Below, piece after piece: positions 31,012-39,060 of a DNA stretch of 64,000 bases. The DNA lies in assembly GCA_029204225.1 (NCBI GenBank), contig CM055102.1:19330688-19394687 (forward strand), written 5' to 3'. The notes beneath the pieces were generated by a model. That model did not search any database. It was not told the DNA's origin and was given only the letters and a program-made list of their open reading frames with translations. The number at the start of each line of letters is the position of its first letter. Position 1 is the stretch's first letter. The translations under genes and the position numbers were made by a program. This stretch comes from Diphasiastrum complanatum (lineage: Eukaryota > Streptophyta > Lycopodiopsida > Lycopodiales > Lycopodiaceae).

Positions 31012-31078
31012 TTACAGGCCCTCATCGTTTGCAGATTTCCTTGTTGATGCTCTGGACTATGCGATGTCTAGATTATGA
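9752..31078 (+). CDS. AGT2: Alanine:glyoxylate aminotransferase 2 homolog, mitochondrial (9 exons, 490 aa)
   Basis: This is a class-III, PLP-dependent aminotransferase of the AGXT2 family, which transfers amino groups from alanine (and in relatives beta-alanine or beta-aminoisobutyrate) to glyoxylate or pyruvate. Exons are 9752-10024, 15731-15961, 25133-25303, 25503-25649, 25841-26020, 27641-27866, 28584-28697, 28845-28931 and 31035-31078. All introns are GT-AG, the phases agree, and the total is 1473 bases with one terminal stop. Residues 1-40 are rich in R and S with no acidic residues, a mitochondrial presequence. The PLP phosphate loop NSGSEA is at 174-179, the [13 protein letters not shown] block puts the PLP-pyridine aspartate at 304, and the Schiff-base lysine is 334, the last residue of exon 5. 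The length matches plant AGT2 proteins of about 475-490 residues. No frame damage is seen despite heavy transposon load in introns 1 and 2. Confidence 0.95.
10025..10684 (+). other. AGT2 intron 1, part before the Ty3 element
   Basis: Non-coding, T-rich intron sequence with no recognised feature. It ends with GATCA (10680-10684), the left target duplication of the chromovirus. Confidence 0.8.
10685..11042 (+). repeat. 5' LTR of the intron 1 chromovirus
   Basis: It begins TGTTACGAGCTCGTAAC and ends GGATCTATTACA, is 358 bp long and has the same length as the 3' copy. The first 17 bases include a self-complementary GTTACGAGCTCGTAAC palindrome. Confidence 0.97.
11044..11056 (+). promoter_or_regulatory. 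Primer binding site (initiator tRNA-Met type)
   Basis: TGGTATCAGAGCC begins two bases after the 5' LTR, the standard minus-strand priming site in plant LTR elements. Confidence 0.95.
11057..12031 (+). other. Leader of the chromovirus
   Basis: This untranslated leader of nearly 1 kb contains five or more imperfect copies of a 'caggtccagcgctg' / 'cagacagcgagg' type word spaced at 70-120 bp. No coding frame is visible. Confidence 0.7.
12032..13240 (+). pseudogene. Chromovirus Gag with zinc knuckle
   Basis: The frame opens at 12032 and has an acidic coiled-coil-like N-terminus ([20 protein letters not shown]), then the capsid signature [21 protein letters not shown] stop at 12569, and further stops and a frame change to about 12870, interrupt the capsid. 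The last segment (12875-13240) is basic and carries the knuckle [14 protein letters not shown] (CX2CX4HX4C). Confidence 0.92.
13253..14210 (+). pseudogene. Chromovirus protease and truncated reverse transcriptase
   Basis: The open frame of 301 codons has an aspartic protease with [14 protein letters not shown], where the usual D-S/T-G reads D-D-G, and the ILV-LGRDWL block. Next come the linker to reverse transcriptase ([13 protein letters not shown]) and the first polymerase blocks: [13 protein letters not shown], the slightly altered [11 protein letters not shown], and [11 protein letters not shown]. After a TAA stop it continues to FSKIDLRSG, where the polymerase is cut off by the internal deletion near 14210. 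The YxDD catalytic block is absent. Confidence 0.93.
14211..14600 (+). pseudogene. Chromovirus integrase C-terminus and chromodomain
   Basis: The sequence resumes at the GPY/F region ([30 protein letters not shown]) and, past a TGA, reads through a chromodomain-like [18 protein letters not shown] segment to the polypurine tract. Chromodomains guide integration of chromoviruses. The integrase zinc finger and catalytic core are deleted. Confidence 0.92.
14592..14610 (+). promoter_or_regulatory. Polypurine tract of the chromovirus
   Basis: The run TTCTTAAGGGGGAGGGAG directly precedes the 3' LTR and is the plus-strand priming site. Confidence 0.93.
14611..14968 (+). repeat. 3' LTR of the intron 1 chromovirus
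   Basis: This 358-bp copy is the same length as the 5' LTR with about five substitutions and no gaps by eye. It is followed by GATCA. Confidence 0.97.
14969..15730 (+). other. AGT2 intron 1, part after the Ty3 element
   Basis: It contains a (CA)n(CT)n stretch at about 15021-15045 and T-rich intron sequence ending in the acceptor at 15729-15730. No gene is seen. Confidence 0.8.
15731..15961 (+). CDS. AGT2: AGT2 exon 2 (residues 92-168)
   Basis: The acceptor is TTCGCAG|GTA and the donor AAAG|GTAAAC. It encodes [20 protein letters not shown] and the DAFAGI and GHCHPEVV substrate-region blocks. Confidence 0.95.
15962..17386 (+). other. AGT2 intron 2, first part
   Basis: T-rich intron sequence without recognised elements. 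Short open frames here are chance. Confidence 0.6.
17387..17714 (+). repeat. Probable 5' LTR of copia C
   Basis: The right end (CAACA at 17714) is fixed by a primer binding site two bases later. The left end is placed at TGTTATGTCGGG only by the TG rule and by the expected small size, so it is uncertain. A 'tttatacagg' TATA-like word lies near 17529. Confidence 0.45.
18504..19141 (+). pseudogene. Copia C protease and GAG-pre-integrase
   Basis: Two adjacent frames encode the protease, with FIDGGAT in place of the canonical DSGAT, and the GAG-pre-integrase domain ([17 protein letters not shown]). A frameshift near 18761 separates them. A zinc-type [12 protein letters not shown] motif replaces the usual CxxC pair. 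Confidence 0.85.
19441..19916 (+). other. Intron 2 stretch between copia C and the hAT-like element
   Basis: AT-rich DNA without a gene. Positions 19840-19900 contain repeated 'gccgattc' words. Confidence 0.4.
19925..20742. mobile_element. Non-autonomous hAT-like DNA transposon (818 bp)
   Basis: The ends are perfect 11-bp inverted repeats, CATAGATGCAC...GTGCATCTATG, and ATTATTTT occurs immediately outside both ends (19917-19924 and 20743-20750). An 8-bp duplication is the hallmark of the hAT superfamily. Subterminal DNA is rich in 'gcgattc/gaatcgc' words in both orientations, as expected of transposase-binding repeats. No transposase frame is present. The middle holds a very GC-rich tandem block (20160-20297). 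Confidence 0.9.
20160..20297. repeat. GC-rich tandem block inside the hAT-like element
   Basis: Three imperfect units of about 45 bp are each built as a C-run, a short spacer, then CGGGGGGCTACCG. Runs of five to six C and G alternate, so hairpins, and G-quadruplexes on either strand, are likely. Confidence 0.85.
20751..22039 (+). other. AGT2 intron 2 stretch without a recognised gene
   Basis: T-rich DNA with several short open frames but no domain or repeat edge that I recognise. Confidence 0.4.
22190..22675 (-). pseudogene. LINE reverse transcriptase core
   Basis: A single 147-codon frame covers the palm region, with [10 protein letters not shown] carrying the first catalytic aspartate, [18 protein letters not shown], and [15 protein letters not shown] with the catalytic pair. 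It ends at the HGFCQT frame break. Confidence 0.93.
22676..23342 (-). mobile_element. Aberrant LTR-retroelement fragment with inverted U5 ends inside a LINE
   Basis: A 657-bp insert (22681-23337) is flanked by a perfect TGCAT duplication (22676-22680 and 23338-23342). Its two ends are a 62-bp inverted repeat with one mismatch (22681-22742 against 23276-23337). Read on the minus strand, 23164-22681 looks like an LTR starting TGTCATGCCC and ending GGACTTTACA, preceded by a polypurine tract (23165-23180) and a Ty3-like 3' tail. The outer right end is therefore an inverted copy of the last 62 bases of that LTR. Both integrated ends are U5-type ends. Confidence 0.88.
23489..23857 (-). pseudogene. 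LINE linker preceding reverse transcriptase
   Basis: A 122-codon frame continuous with the LINE 2 linker has [20 protein letters not shown] and [20 protein letters not shown], the conserved region that precedes the polymerase in plant LINEs. It is broken before the polymerase blocks. Confidence 0.85.
24121..24995 (-). mobile_element. LINE fragment 1, 5'-truncated 3' end with zinc-binding domain
   Basis: The minus-strand frame 24995-24351 holds a reverse-transcriptase zinc-binding domain ([21 protein letters not shown] spacing typical of plant LINE C-termini) and a basic RRQRS/HRSRQRQ tail. It is followed by an untranslated region with a GGTACCCGCGGGTAC palindrome (24153-24167) and a terminal TTTC-repeat tail near 24121. 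In this orientation the C-terminus lies upstream of the polymerase of LINE 2, so this is a separate insertion. Its 5' edge is the (GA)n at 24996. Confidence 0.85.
24996..25047. repeat. (GA)n microsatellite in AGT2 intron 2
   Basis: About 26 units between the truncated LINE edge and the exon 3 acceptor, 86 bp upstream of the exon. Confidence 0.97.
25133..25303 (+). CDS. AGT2: AGT2 exon 3 (residues 169-225)
   Basis: It encodes [16 protein letters not shown], the PLP phosphate-binding loop, and the [13 protein letters not shown] block. The acceptor TTGCCAG lies 86 bp after a (GA)n tract that marks the edge of a LINE insertion. Confidence 0.95.
25503..25649 (+). CDS. AGT2: AGT2 exon 4 (residues 226-274)
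   Basis: It encodes [18 protein letters not shown] through AGFFAETIQ, with acceptor TGCACAG and donor CAG|GTTACA. It keeps the frame with exons 3 and 5. Confidence 0.95.
25841..26020 (+). CDS. AGT2: AGT2 exon 5 (residues 275-334)
   Basis: It encodes [18 protein letters not shown], the [15 protein letters not shown] motif with Asp304, and PDIVTLAK ending in the PLP lysine 334. The donor is AAAG|GTGTGC. Confidence 0.96.
26021..27640 (+). other. AGT2 intron 5
   Basis: This 1620-bp intron has no recognised transposon. Open frames at 26250-26495 and 26461-26700 match no family I recognise. Confidence 0.6.
27641..27866 (+). CDS. AGT2: AGT2 exon 6 (residues 335-410, phase 1 end)
   Basis: It encodes [18 protein letters not shown] and the FNTFGGNPV block, ending one base into a codon before GTACAG. 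Confidence 0.95.
27867..28583 (+). other. AGT2 intron 6
   Basis: A 717-bp intron with a short (CT)n at about 27928-27943 and otherwise ordinary T-rich sequence. Confidence 0.7.
28584..28697 (+). CDS. AGT2: AGT2 exon 7
   Basis: It completes the split isoleucine codon and encodes [18 protein letters not shown] and the following helix, with donor AAAG|GTAACA. Confidence 0.94.
28845..28931 (+). CDS. AGT2: AGT2 exon 8
   Basis: It encodes [20 protein letters not shown] and CFSIDDA. The donor CAG|GTCTCT opens directly into a (TC)n tract, which is unusual. Confidence 0.93.
28933..28965. repeat. (TC)n tract at the 5' end of AGT2 intron 8
   Basis: About 16 units begin at the second base of the intron, so the U1-pairing region reads GTCTCTCT rather than the usual GTRAGT. 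Confidence 0.96.
30695..30786. repeat. Hairpin cluster: three alternating copies of one 19-bp arm
   Basis: ACCTGGCTGGTGTAAACAA occurs at 30695-30713, inverted at 30720-30738, and direct again at 30761-30779. Two mutually exclusive hairpins are possible: a 19-bp stem with a 6-nt CATTCA loop, and a 27-bp stem (30720-30746 with 30753-30779), again with a CATTCA loop. All arms are identical. Confidence 0.95.
30961..31008. repeat. (GA)24 near the 3' end of AGT2 intron 8
   Basis: It ends 26 bp before exon 9, occupying the place where a polypyrimidine tract would be expected. It is complementary to the (TC)n at the start of the same intron. Confidence 0.97.
31035..31078 (+). CDS. AGT2: AGT2 exon 9 (C-terminus and stop)
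   Basis: This short last exon encodes [13 protein letters not shown] and a TGA stop at 31076-31078, matching the C-terminal helix of the family. It follows an acceptor TTTGCAG placed 26 bp after a (GA)24 tract. No AATAAA is seen within the next 500 bp, so the polyadenylation site is unplaced. Confidence 0.9.
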
Positions 31079-33830
31079 CCTTCACGTGACTCTTTGCCAA
31101 GCATTGAGCAATGATGAGTAGCCTTTGGTATTAGTCCAGAGAATGCTAGCACCATATTGAGAAAATATACGCCTGCCTTCTGCTCTGTATGGACAATGAG
31201 CTGGATGTTTTCAGGGATTTGCAAGTATAATTCAGTAATATAGCTCTTAGATTAAGTGGTGTAAGTTCAAAAAAATCAATGTGACAAGATAACCAGTTTA
31301 TATATATTAAAAGGCCTGACGAGTAATACCCTGAGCCAAGCTGGCATTCGCTGTAGGCCACTGGGCTAGGAAGAACTTTTATCAAAGAATTTATATTGTT
31401 GGACAGGCCTGTTCTTATCAACTTTCGGACCTCCTAAGCTACAAACTGGACAACGCACGTGAAAATGGTTGTCACAATGAGTAGTTGTAGAAGAAGGGTG
31501 TGCTCTGACATTGTTTTTTTGGACCTAATTCACATCGAACTATTGGCTTGTTTTGTGAAGGTGACAGATTTTGGTACTCACTTGGAAGTTTCATGTGACA
31601 TGTGATCAGATTCTCAGGATTCATGAGTAATTTAATACCTCCTCTTTGCATAACCTTCTGATGGAAGAGACCTTGTAAGTACTTTTGAAATAAAATTCCA
31701 TAAGACTATTGTCATGCAGGGGAAGGCCCCCACCTGCAGCCCTTTCACCGAGTATGATAGACTTTGGTACTCGCTTTGAATTTTCCTGTGACGTCAGAAT
31801 GTATCCTGTTTGCTTATGTTTCTATCTAAGAACATGAAGTATGATGTGACAATCAAGGAATTAGCGAGAATGGAATATGTTTGACACTTCAACTTAACAA
31901 AGGAGGTTACTCAAAAGATACTACCTAGTAATTTCTATTCAGTAGGTCATTTTTGGGGTAGCTCTAGAGATCTTCTTTGGCTACTTAAAGCCAATATATA
32001 AAATTTGAGCAAAATTCAATGTGATCATGGCTCTTTGACAATCTTTGCAAGTTTGACATAAAGCCACATTTTACTCCCAATCACTTCACTTCCTATTCCT
32101 TTTATCATTCAAGAATGTCTCATGTTGAAACATCCTCCTAGGTTCTTTATGTATTGGCATTGCCTTTGTATTATTTTGTGGTAGCATTCATGACATTGGT
32201 TTTTCTGGCATTCATTTTTTGTGTCTCATATACAACTTTCTGCATGAGCTTTCATCTATATTGGTAATTGACATAATATGAGTTTGAATTTGGAGCAAAA
32301 ATCAAGGTTGAGAAAATTTGTTGCATAGGTAAGATAATTTGGGACAACAATCACAAAGTGGGAGTCTTGCTTTTCAAGTTATAATAAAAAGTATTTGTTT
32401 TGTCATATCATGTATGCATGGCCTTGCTTTTAATCAGTGGCATACATGCAATAGGTTTGTTTTGATAAGTGAAGTTGTTACCATATTTGAATGGATTATG
32501 TTTAAGCTTTATATTTTCATTGTGATGGTTTTGCAAATGCATCGTCAACTCACGTTTCACTTTCAAACAAATTGGAGCCATCAAATAGTATATACAAATT
32601 GAGCTATATACTTACATATTCAAAGATTTTCTTGCAATAGAGCTTTATCTATTGATAGCTTTGAATAACATTTTTGAGAAAATTTTAGCAGTGTTTGTTT
32701 CCATGTCTTCATGATGTAGTCTCTTTGGCCAACAGATTGATTTTAAAAAAAGAAAAGAAAAGAAAGAGCACAAATACTTGAACTTTGTCATTGCACCATT
32801 TCTACTCATTGGAAAGAATGGTGTTGCATATTGTGTTGTATACATGTAGTTTCAGACAAAATTGCCACTAGCTAGTTGTGTATCTCCAAGCTATTTTCAA
32901 CCTATTGGGCTTACACTTTAAAAAGGAGGCTAAAACCTTCATATATATGAACTTTTCTAGTAATGACTTTGGCACACATGGACTCCATGAAACATTTTGT
33001 TGCTCCACTCCCCATCATCATGGCTTCCATTCCAAAATAGGAGAAAATCTTGTTCCTTGGGATCTTTCATGTAGAACTACCAAAGACGAACAAAATACAA
33101 TATTGTTGCAGCTCACTTCCTTCTACAATACATATTTAAAACTTTAGTTATTTAGTTTTGATTTGAATTTGATTTTGTATATTATTTTTGACCAGGTGGG
33201 GAGGGTTGTTTTACAAATTTCAACAAAGTACGATTGATTCTTGCCACCCTTCAAGCATGTTGATGGGCTCAGATCTCTTCAAGTAGGAGGACCAAATTTG
33301 TTCTAGTCGAAGGTTGAAGAAACATTGATCTTGCAAATGAGTCTCCTTAAACCTTCACAAGTATGAAACAAACAAGCCCATATCCACCACTTTGGAGATA
33401 AATGCTTCGCAACGACCCTTTCTCAATAATCTTGTCGATTTTTAGTGATCTTCAACACACAAGGGGTTTTAGTGGATTGCTTCCGCTCAAGCTTGCTCAC
33501 TTGCTACAAGTTAGGGGTCATCCAATTTGATAGGTTACGATGTTGAAAAAATTGGTCATTCAGCCTCAAGGCAAATTACTAGGATCTCACTTTATCTTCT
33601 CTCCACTTGCCAAATATGTGAGGACTCCCTAGAAGATTGTTATCATGGGATACTCACACATTGTTCAACATCTCTTTATGTTAGTCCACTATAACTGCTT
33701 TTTTTTTATGATGCCATTTACTTCCACATGGCATGTGCTCAAGTGCACCTCACAACAATGACAAGTCTCCAAAAATTGTCTTTTTTGTCATATATACTGA
33801 TATCTCTTGTCAAAGCATTGCTAAGTCATC
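31079..33830. other. Region downstream of AGT2 without a recognised gene
   Basis: The first few hundred bases should include the AGT2 3' untranslated region. An imperfect direct repeat of about 37 bp ('gacagattttggtactcac' type) sits at about 31563 and 31756. Positions 31800-33830 show only chance open frames, and a 'ggtggggaggg' purine run at 33196 that may be an old polypurine tract. Confidence 0.5.
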
Positions 33831-34358
33831 TGTTACATACCTATGTAACTAGCAGTACTTCAGACCCCTATTAGTCCATTTAGTGTTTACATGGCAAGGT
33901 ACCCTTAGGATTAAGGATATGTGCCCTTAGATAAGGACATGCAAGTGACTATACCTTAGTCGGAGGTATGGAGTCACGTGACCTTTGGATAAGGGGTACC
34001 CTTAGTATTAAGGATAGGTGCTTTAGATTAAGGTACTAGTGTCATTGGATAAGGGCAGGTAGGTGTCTATGCCTTGGATGGAGCTATGGAACCTAGAGAG
34101 GTGTTAGAAAGTCATTGGATGACTATTTTTCTAAACCTTGGGCCTCAATCTTGAACCATATCACTTTATTGGTCTAGGACCAAAGTATACATGCACAACT
34201 TGGGCAATGGGACCTAGTAGGAGGGCGCCCTTCTAAAGTGTCCATTGAGTTCCCAACTCCCACAAGAAAGGCATTCAAAGAGTCATAGGTTATGGAAGGA
34301 GTCTCTTGACCTTCCATAAGCCTAGGGAGGCTCTTGGAAATTCTTTAACTCCCCTAGG

Positions 34359-34427
<69 letters not shown>

Positions 34428-34955
34428 GGATGAGCATGGAACTCCATAGTGCATTGGAGGGGTCCATGGGCCATCTATATGAGGGTAGTAGGGCGCCCAT
34501 TGGGAGGGGGAGATCTCTCTTGTTTGCTTTATTTATGCCCTAGTGTTGCTACTAGTGTGTAGAGTGTTTTCTTGTGGTAGTATGCTTAAGGTTTGGATCT
34601 TGCTTATGGCACGGGACATAAGTAGGGTTTGGATCTTGAGTATGCTATGAGGTGTTGTGGTATGCTTGTGATTTGTTTATGGTTAGCAAGGGGGTGCTAG
34701 ATAGGTCTTGTTTGGAGCTTGGATCTAGTTATGATTGGGTGGTGAATACTTGAGGCCAACTTGTTATCTATTTTTATGTTTAAAGAGTAGGGACACAAGT
34801 GGAGGAGAGATTCTTGGAGGCTTGCAGATCCTTCCTTGCAGGTGGAGGCATCCTAGCTTGGAGTTGGGGAGCATCTTGAAGCTTGCAGGTTGCTTGGAGG
34901 ACATTTGGAGGCTCTACCTTGGATTTGGAGGACTTCCTCACCTCTACTTGTAAAA
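33831..34955 (+). repeat. LTR, 1.1 kb, with internal (TC)32 and a following primer site
   Basis: It begins TGTTACATACC and ends near CTTGTAAAA. Its whole length is present inverted at 43204-44278, where it serves as the 3' LTR of the Ty3 element. A tRNA-Met-like TGATATCAAAGC follows at 34957-34968, so it is a 5' LTR on the plus strand. The copies differ mainly by a (TC) tract of about 32 units here against about 6 there. About 400 bp of possible leader follows before the copia at 35383. Confidence 0.85.
34361..34424. repeat. (TC)32 expansion inside the LTR
   Basis: The matching position of the inverted copy (43731-43742) has only about six GA units. Confidence 0.95.
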
Positions 34956-34968
34956 GTGATATCAAAGC

Positions 34969-35382
34969 TAGACAAAGGATGGTAATCTTTCTAACCTTCG
35001 TCAAGTTCTATTAAGATCACCAACTAAATCTTTTTTGGGGAAGATTATTGGCTTTTCTAGTTGTAGGAAGCTTGTAGTTGAAGTACCCAATGAATCTAGT
35101 TCTCTTTGGAAGAGAAAACTGATGCTTATAGAATTGAGGGGTCGATTTTTGATCATGTTAGAGAAGTTTTAAAGTGGGCTTTGGATTTTTAAAAGTTCTA
35201 AAAAAAAGATTTGTTTTGGTTAGAGGAAGTCTTCCTCTACATATACAAACTTTTTTTTTTGCAAAAAGATTGATTCTAGCTATGTGTTTTGATCAAAACT
35301 AGTGTTTTTTTTGCATAAATCATTTTGAACTTCTGTTTTTCAGACCTGTAAATCTGAAAATCAGATATGAAAAGTGAAGTTG
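34969..35382 (+). other. Possible leader or truncated internal region of the LTR element at 33831
   Basis: T-rich DNA after the primer site. No convincing Gag frame is visible before it meets the minus-strand copia. Confidence 0.4.
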
Positions 35383-36173
35383 TCATCCAAAATGATCATA
35401 GCAAGCGGAACAAGACATATCATAGCTTAAACATAAAGTTAGATGAGTAAAGTAGGTTTGAACAAGACTTCCTTGTTGCTCCTTTGCCTTTACTTCAATA
35501 ACTTGCAATAACGGATCCTTAGTGTCTTGGCCATTTGATTCTTCTTTGATGCTCTTGACTAGCTTCAAATTTCCAATTTTCAATTGGTATTGATGAAACA
35601 CATTAAGATCAACCTCTCGATCTTCCTTTTGACCATCGAAACCATTGGCCAAAACTTGTTTTCCAGAACTATAAATGACATCCATTTCATGAAGACAACC
35701 ATCCATATGCATAACATCATCCACACAAGAAGATGTACCAAAACGTGTGAGTAAAGCCAAGTTTGTATCTTCCACAACTTGCTTATCCTTCTCATCATAT
35801 GTAAGCCTTGTTGGCTTTTCCATTTGCCTTGAGGATCTTCTTGGAACTTGACTTCGAGAGGCATCTCCACCATCATCATCCATATATCCATCATCATTAA
35901 GAAAGTTAGAAGAAACAACATGAAGATTGTTAGTTTCATCAACATCAACTTTCTTGATACATTGCCTTCTTCAAAGATGACATCTCTAGAAATGAGAACT
36001 TTTCTTGTTGAAGGAATGTAAGCCTTGTAAGCCTTGCTTACTTCACTACAGCCAACAAACAAACCCTTCTTTGTTGAAGGATCTTCTTTAGTTCTATCAT
36101 CAAGAGTGATGTTGACAAAGCAAGTATAACCCTCCATGACATGAAGCTCCACCAATAGCCTTTTGAGCCACAA
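35383..36173 (-). pseudogene. Copia integrase C-terminus and linker (rearranged copy)
   Basis: It starts inside the frame that closes RNase H and runs through the integrase C-terminal blocks, then by frameshift into a polar linker (35883-35383) with the RRSSRQ signature. Confidence 0.85.
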
Positions 36174-36179
36174 GATCTC

Positions 36180-37045
36180 CTTGCATGTTGATGCAAGGCC
36201 TTGTACTCAGATTCTGTGGAAGATAAGGAGATGATATCTTTCTTTTTGGAAAGCCATGATACTACTCCATCACATAGAAAAGTGGCAAAGGCACTTGTTG
36301 ATTTCCTATCCACTTTGTCACCTGCAAAATCTGAGTCACTATAGGCTCTTAAGCCAAGATTAGTCCCTCTATACAAAATGCCAAAGTTCATAGTAGATGA
36401 AATGTATCAAAGAACTCTTTTGGCTATCTTCCAATGTGAAACTAGAGGACTTTGCATGAATTGGCTTAACTTTCCAACACTATAACTAAGATTAGGTCTA
36501 TTTATAGCTAAATAAATCAAGGAGCCTGTAAGCCTTCTATATAATGTGATGTCTTCAAAGGATGCTTCATCACCATCAATAGATGCTTTTACACGGAGTC
36601 TCAATGCCTTTAAAATTCTTCATTCCAAATCTATCTAGGATGGATGTAACATACTTAGATTGACAAATAAAGCTAAAATCACATCCTCTAATAACCTCTA
36701 TTCCTAGAATGAAGCTTAATAGGCCGAGATCTACCGTTTTAAACTCTTTTGCCAAGGCAATTTTTACATCTCTAATTCCATCTAGATCATTACCACTCAA
36801 GATAATGTCATCTATATACAAAACAAGAATAATGATCTTGCCATCATGAAATCTTATGTACAATGATGGATCATAAGCACTCATTACAAAATTGATGGAA
36901 ATGATAAAAGAGTTTAGCCTAGAATACCATGCTCTAGGTGCCTTGAGTCCATAAATGCTCTACTTCAAGAAACACACCTTCCCTTCATTCTTTGCCTTGA
37001 TGAAGCCCTCGGGTTGCCTCATGTAGATCTCTTCCTCCAAATAAC
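36180..37045 (-). pseudogene. Copia reverse transcriptase and RNase H (rearranged copy)
   Basis: Three frames (36884-36576, 36604-36407, 36391-36180) cover the polymerase with a YIDD catalytic pair and RNase H with SDSDFAGD and STESEYKAL. Frameshifts separate them. The N-terminal polymerase blocks before 37045 are missing. Confidence 0.9.
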
Positions 37046-37293
37046 ATGTAAGGAGAGGAGAAAAGAGAGGAGTCATGAAACAATGCATGAGCCATAAGCA
37101 ATAGCAAAACCTATTTTGATTTGCATGAGGCATAAATAAGAATTCATGCAAAAGTAAAAGACATTTTGTTTTGCATGAGCTATAAGTAGCAAAAGTTTTG
37201 AAAATAAATAAATGTATGGATGGATATATTCTAAAAAACAAAATCTAAATTCTTAAAAGTAAAATCTAAAATGCTATTTGTACTAGTAGAGGG

Positions 37294-37889
<596 letters not shown>

Positions 37890-37904
37890 TTATCCCCCTC
37901 CTTA
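37890..37904 (-). promoter_or_regulatory. Polypurine tract of the pol-less element
   Basis: On the minus strand TAAGGAGGGGGATAA directly precedes the TGTTAGCAAC LTR start. Confidence 0.85.
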
Positions 37905-37973
37905 TTCTGTTGGTGGTCCCACACCAATCGAAGCTTTTTCTTCCTAGATCTTTTGCGCTTCTTGGAGGCGAGA

Positions 37974-38436
37974 CTATTGCTGTCGCGATTGGTAGATCTT
38001 GGTATCGATGCCCTCCATCATTTGCCACCATAATTTGTTAAGGAAAGGCATGGGTTTGTAGTAATGGGGCATACCTTGTAGAAAAGTATGGGTTTTCCAT
38101 AGCTCTACCATATCAACGTGCAGTGCCGAAGTGAGGGCGACGCGATAATAAAACCTCGTTACGTTGATGTGGTCTTCTTGCGTTCGCAGTGGTTTATTGA
38201 TATCAATGGCAATTGGGGGTAGCCCTCGATCCCAAAAATCCTTGAGTTCTGCCAGAAATGTTACCAGGACGCAATTTTTCGCAAAATATCTGACGTCGTG
38301 ATCAGGGTTGCAATGGTGCTTCTGGTAGAATACACGGTAGTTGGTGACCATGTCTTCGGCTAAGTTACCGGTATCTACTCTTGTGAGCTTGGGCCAAAAT
38401 ATTTTATTCTTGACTTTGGTGACAAGAAATGGTTCT
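37974..38436 (-). pseudogene. Uncharacterised ORF, C-terminal part (pol-less element)
   Basis: The minus-strand frame runs from the EPFLVTKVKNKIFWPK region through VFYQKHHCNPDHDVRYF and VELWKTHTFLQGMPHYYKP to a stop at 37974. It has a plausible globular composition with many aromatic residues and no low-complexity bias, and one TGA separates it from the preceding frame (38810-38436). I do not recognise the family; it carries no retroelement enzyme motif. It could be a Gag-like or accessory protein of this element family. Confidence 0.55.
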
Positions 38437-39060
38437 CACCACCACGCTACCGGATAATAATAGGGATTGGTATGCATGTAGTCGGGTGCTTCTAGATACC
38501 GTGCCATGGAGGTCTTGCTCTGTAGGAAGAGCTTATGGCGCCAGAGAGATTGTGGATCCAAGAGCTTTATTGCTTCTTGATGGGTTTTACACTGGTCCAA
38601 ATCTAGCAATATGTAGCCACACGCGCTCCTTTGTGGTTGGATATTGCTTGGCAAATTCTTGAGATGCATGCAACTCCTTGCTCGGTTCAGTGGACATGAT
38701 TTTGTGCCGAATGGTTGGTGCTTCAGCGGCAATGGCATGCTGAGTTTGTGGATCAGGTTCAGGGGATAGAGGAGGGGAAGAGTTAGCTTCAGCAATTCTT
38801 TGTGATTCAAGAGAAAATTGGCGTTGAATAGATGGGAGGTTTAGTGGTGTCAATGGGGTTAGAAGCAGAGAAAGGAAACAAATAACGTTGGGAGCCAGTA
38901 CCACCAGAGCCCTGTGGATTGGTTGGTGATTGAATTCCTTGCCCTTGGGATTGGCCTTGAAATGATGAGCCTTGATTAGCAGGTGGAGGCTGCTGGAATC
39001 CTGCTCCATCTCCACCATCTGATCCATCAAAGTGGTGTCCGAAATCATGAAACTGGACAT
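38436..39060 (-). pseudogene. Uncharacterised ORF, middle part (pol-less element)
   Basis: Two overlapping frames (39060-38587 and 38810-38436) swap near 38600, consistent with one coding sequence and a frameshift. The composition is proline/serine-rich then basic, with ARYLEAPDYMHTNPYYYPV near the end. The function is unknown. Confidence 0.5.

Larger units (their letters stand above)
28932..31034 (+). other. AGT2 intron 8
   Basis: This 2.1-kb intron starts with (TC)16 at the donor, ends with (GA)24 near the acceptor, and contains a hairpin cluster at 30695-30786. A 117-codon open frame at 29143-29496 has no recognised domain. Confidence 0.85.
35383..37045 (-). mobile_element. Rearranged copia fragment (RT, RNase H, then integrase C-terminus)
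   Basis: Reading right to left: reverse transcriptase (EEEIYMRQPEGF near 37020, IYGLK, the catalytic VLYIDDIILSG, TGSLIYLAINRPNL), RNase H (YSDSDFAGDKVDRKST, SLSSTESEYKA, LWLKRLLVELHV), then the integrase tail (GYTCFVNITLDDR, GLFVGCSEVSKAYK, VLISRDVIFEE) and the post-integrase linker (RRSSRQMEKPTRL). In copia the integrase normally precedes reverse transcriptase, so the order here is permuted. The join lies near 36125. LTRs are not identified. Confidence 0.9.
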
